DNA from: Micromonospora pallida
GTDB taxonomy: Bacteria; Actinomycetota; Actinomycetes; Mycobacteriales; Micromonosporaceae
Assembly: GCF_900090325.1 (NCBI RefSeq)
Contig: NZ_FMHW01000002.1
Location: forward strand, 4,775,001-4,839,000
Length of the DNA stretch: 64,000 bases
Reading direction: 5' to 3'
The notes under the pieces are model-generated. The model ran no database searches and was not told the origin of the DNA. It saw only the letters and a program-made list of their open reading frames with translations. A program made the position numbers and the translations under genes. Within the stretch, counting starts at the first letter, position 1, and every line of letters begins with the position of its first letter. Below are positions 63,001 through 64,000 of this stretch, piece by piece.

Positions 63001-64000
63001 GATCCGCCGTGACGGCCGACAGGGTCGGCGTTGCCGTAACCGGAGCAGGTGCCGTCGAGGGGGTGGCCGCCGACAACGGCGGCGCAGCGGCGGTCACCGG
63101 CTCGGACGCGGCCTGCGGCGAAGCACCTGTCCGATGGTCGGCCGGCACGCCCGACTCGACGGAACCGCTGGTCGGCAACTTCGGCTCCAGCAGCTCCGGA
63201 CCTGGGGAGCTCTCCATTCCGTACGCCCGGGACACCGCCGTGCTCGTCCCGACATCGTCACCACCGAGGTCGGAGGTCGTCCGTGGGCTGGGGACGGCCG
63301 GAGTTGCTGCGTCGGATAGCGGGGGCGGGGAGGTCGAGTCGGCTGGCGGGACGGTGGGCATGGCTGGGCCCGGGTCGACCACCAACGCAGACGGTGAGCT
63401 CAGGGGGGTACTGGTCAGGGCGTTCAGCCGGCCGTCGAGTCGCGCCTGGAGCGCCGCGTCGCTCTGGCTGACCATCGAGCCGGTGGCTCCGGAGGCGGCA
63501 GCACGGGCAGCGTCTTCAAGGCCGACGAGGCCGCCGCCGGTCGCCAGGCTGGCCGCCTGATCGGCGATCATCTCGCCGGTCATCTCGCGGCCGAGGTTCT
63601 CGGCGAACTGACCGCCTCGGCTGCTGGCGTGCTTCCCCAGGCCGGCCAGCGGAGCGGCAGCGCCGCCGGCGAGACCACCCAGGGCCGAGGTGCCGAGGTC
63701 GGCGAGGTCCACGCCGTCCCGGCGGCCGGTCGAGTTCTGGTAGCCCTGGATAGCCAGGTTGACGCCGCCTTCCTCGGCGGCCTCGAACAGTCCGCCCCGT
63801 AGCACGTTGCGGCCCAACCCACGCAGGCCGTCCTTGGTGACCTGCTTCGCGGCCCGCTCGGTCGCCTCCTGCATTCCCTTCTTGAGAGTCTTCCGTGCGA
63901 GCTGCGCGATCAGCTTCTTGAAGATCTGCTGCACGACGAACCGGGTGGCGGCGATCACGGCGCCTGCGGCCGGTGAGGCCGCGCCCGCAGTGAGAACCAC
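60038..64000 (-). CDS. polymorphic toxin: papain-fold deamidase-like plus RelA/SpoT-like domain, 5' partial
   Basis: 1320+ codons, open at the window edge, so the N terminus and any secretion domain are missing (numbering from 64000). 1-185: Ala/Gly-rich helical region of large actinobacterial toxins. About 190-500: Pro/Ser/Thr-rich linker. About 505-640: charged coiled coil. About 690-840: papain fold with NCLDC (C705, C708), GGAHAWVAL (H810) and YLDPQ (D825), the Tox-PL glutamine-deamidase pattern. About 1160-1275: RelA/SpoT-like domain with DRRRAEDKVSKYHGD, DDRFQSPQPSGYRDIQLVL and FRLHLAALDE. Two unrelated warheads in one protein is odd. Secretion by a type VII-like route is likely, but not shown. 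Leu 1190 uses TTA. Confidence 0.8.
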   Translation of the reverse strand: MVLTAGAASPAAGAVIAATRFVVQQIFKKLIAQLARKTLKKGMQEATERAAKQVTKDGLRGLGRNVLRGGLFEAAEEGGVNLAIQGYQNSTGRRDGVDLADLGTSALGGLAGGAAAPLAGLGKHASSRGGQFAENLGREMTGEMIADQAASLATGGGLVGLEDAARAAASGATGSMVSQSDAALQARLDGRLNALTSTPLSSPSALVVDPGPAMPTVPPADSTSPPPLSDAATPAVPSPRTTSDLGGDDVGTSTAVSRAYGMESSPGPELLEPKLPTSGSVESGVPADHRTGASPQAASEPVTAAAPPLSAATPSTAPAPVTATPTLSAVTADPMLAASPVTAPAPDLSTTTSSTGMASPAPTASAVGTIGSPTVAAAPAVPVTPGLGSTVPPGPSPTVNSGTAPPVTTVTNTAAGPMANSAPVSNPPVVRAPAPTLPASFAQPKGEGQDRSSLDLSLLEALEPKTPQPRDSAPPPPDLGPMPQHSPEPVPRTPEWYDATWAAEREALERRRYRGYYEAQRAWFEERRRDDLARELRDEAESYYDQARWLIRRAHEAYRSGKRALADQFLAGGREQERLCYQQQDLAEEVRDGRTLPDVTYVNDEVDFRRINDDVAEMATGGVETGNRSALTGDGGPPSIEQTRPYGERGGLRPPLALHQTDLERQMPREPDGSVSRTADPRRGRWFSLVNDGGPSADATRSINCLDCTLSLYETWMHGRPRVSAPRTFDGYFHGDVNRPIDGEWGGPGRVERVTGGAYQQVTPSTEGLSPAAARQRVLQGYADLHQQLLSGGHGSFAFLVNTWEGGGAHAWVALNQNGTVLYLDPQISAVSDRPPYVHRGVSHPGNVASLEALVIGPDGTPMPLAGRGLGDFSEQRTSSADAGEPGGRTDGRPLSRRQPLPTPGQAPSSPDASDTNPKAQDPKQAVRETRDRAYQERIAAGVSVPTAVASATDLDSLFSAGVAPGDAVAELDPANLRRLVPHLDEKAAHELTRLFAEPRVQQMIEDTWRTPPKGEPLLAETLVRQLTQRPDLVAMVLAAPELMASLTARPLTLHHLAEHQQAIDVLTSVLQDISDCGPEVFVLAGTPEPEPTPLTDEQRRISLSIEGENDVVQPGFDQRRRSDSAYGRQYLDDLYAAAAEAQAELKTLAVRLARDGDQQIGNPGWRTAPKDRRRAEDKVSKYHGDASQLCDLAAAKIEFQSLGQLYRALDRLRREPGVRIMSCDDRFQSPQPSGYRDIQLVLEMANGHIAEFRLHLAALDEVAAWEHALYEVRRDLKALARQEGRPLRLMEQAIFDGVLRREQELFWTALLSTCREGEG

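Overview
High-GC actinobacterial chromosomal DNA, most likely from the Micromonosporaceae (Micromonospora or a close relative). The basis is strongly GC-biased third codon positions, frequent GTG starts, and the conserved actinobacterial gene order phosphomannomutase - Trm112 - SIS isomerase - (CDF) - manA - ahcY - mtrA - mtrB - lpqB - comF - hpf - secA, which parallels Rv3257c-Rv3240c of Mycobacterium tuberculosis. The ftsE-ftsX-smpB-ssrA block with prfB beside it fits the same picture. I recognise no insertion sequence, CRISPR array or rRNA operon.

Layout. (1) 1-6.0 kb: one edge of an actinobacterial extracellular contractile injection system (eCIS). Sheath, tube and a chaperone-like gene run leftwards off the window. 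A DUF4255 protein, a membrane protein resembling the Streptomyces CIS anchor CisA, a LuxR-type regulator broken by a -1 frameshift, and a PAAR spike tip run rightwards. (2) 6.1-23.6 kb: accessory DNA. It holds a PAP2 phosphatase; three XRE/TPR regulators, two of which share a duplicated operator-like element; an Imm1-type orphan immunity gene with unassigned small genes; an acetyltransferase; a CoaD-like/DUF6817 pair; a secreted VWA protein; an iron-box-controlled heme oxygenase operon; and an AadA-like nucleotidyltransferase. A 51-bp relic of the VWA gene lies 2.8 kb from the intact copy. (3) 23.6-29.6 kb: tRNA-Ala beside a decayed regulator, YqgE, an MTAP-type phosphorylase, a benzoylformate decarboxylase-like enzyme, a lipoprotein, tmRNA and smpB. 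(4) 29.7-41.4 kb: core cell-division and translation genes (ftsX, ftsE, prfB), a PadR regulator, P5C dehydrogenase, a small excisionase-type HTH protein, an Rv3235-like protein and secA. (5) 41.6-57.2 kb: two tandem double-GNAT genes inserted between secA and hpf, then comF, lpqB-mtrB-mtrA, ahcY and the mannose-phosphate operon. (6) 57.2-64 kb: a secreted/membrane protein, endonuclease V, and a large polymorphic toxin truncated by the window end.

The most striking item is the toxin at 60.0-64.0 kb. One polypeptide carries a papain-fold (Tox-PL deamidase-like) domain with an apparent Cys-His-Asp triad and, at its extreme C terminus, a RelA/SpoT-like (ToxSAS/Tas1-like) nucleotide pyrophosphokinase domain. 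It is followed by a 4-bp-overlapping putative immunity gene. The toxin tip and immunity gene are AT-richer than their surroundings, and the tip holds a rare TTA codon. Coordinates are read by eye; domain names come from motif recognition and have not been checked by database search.
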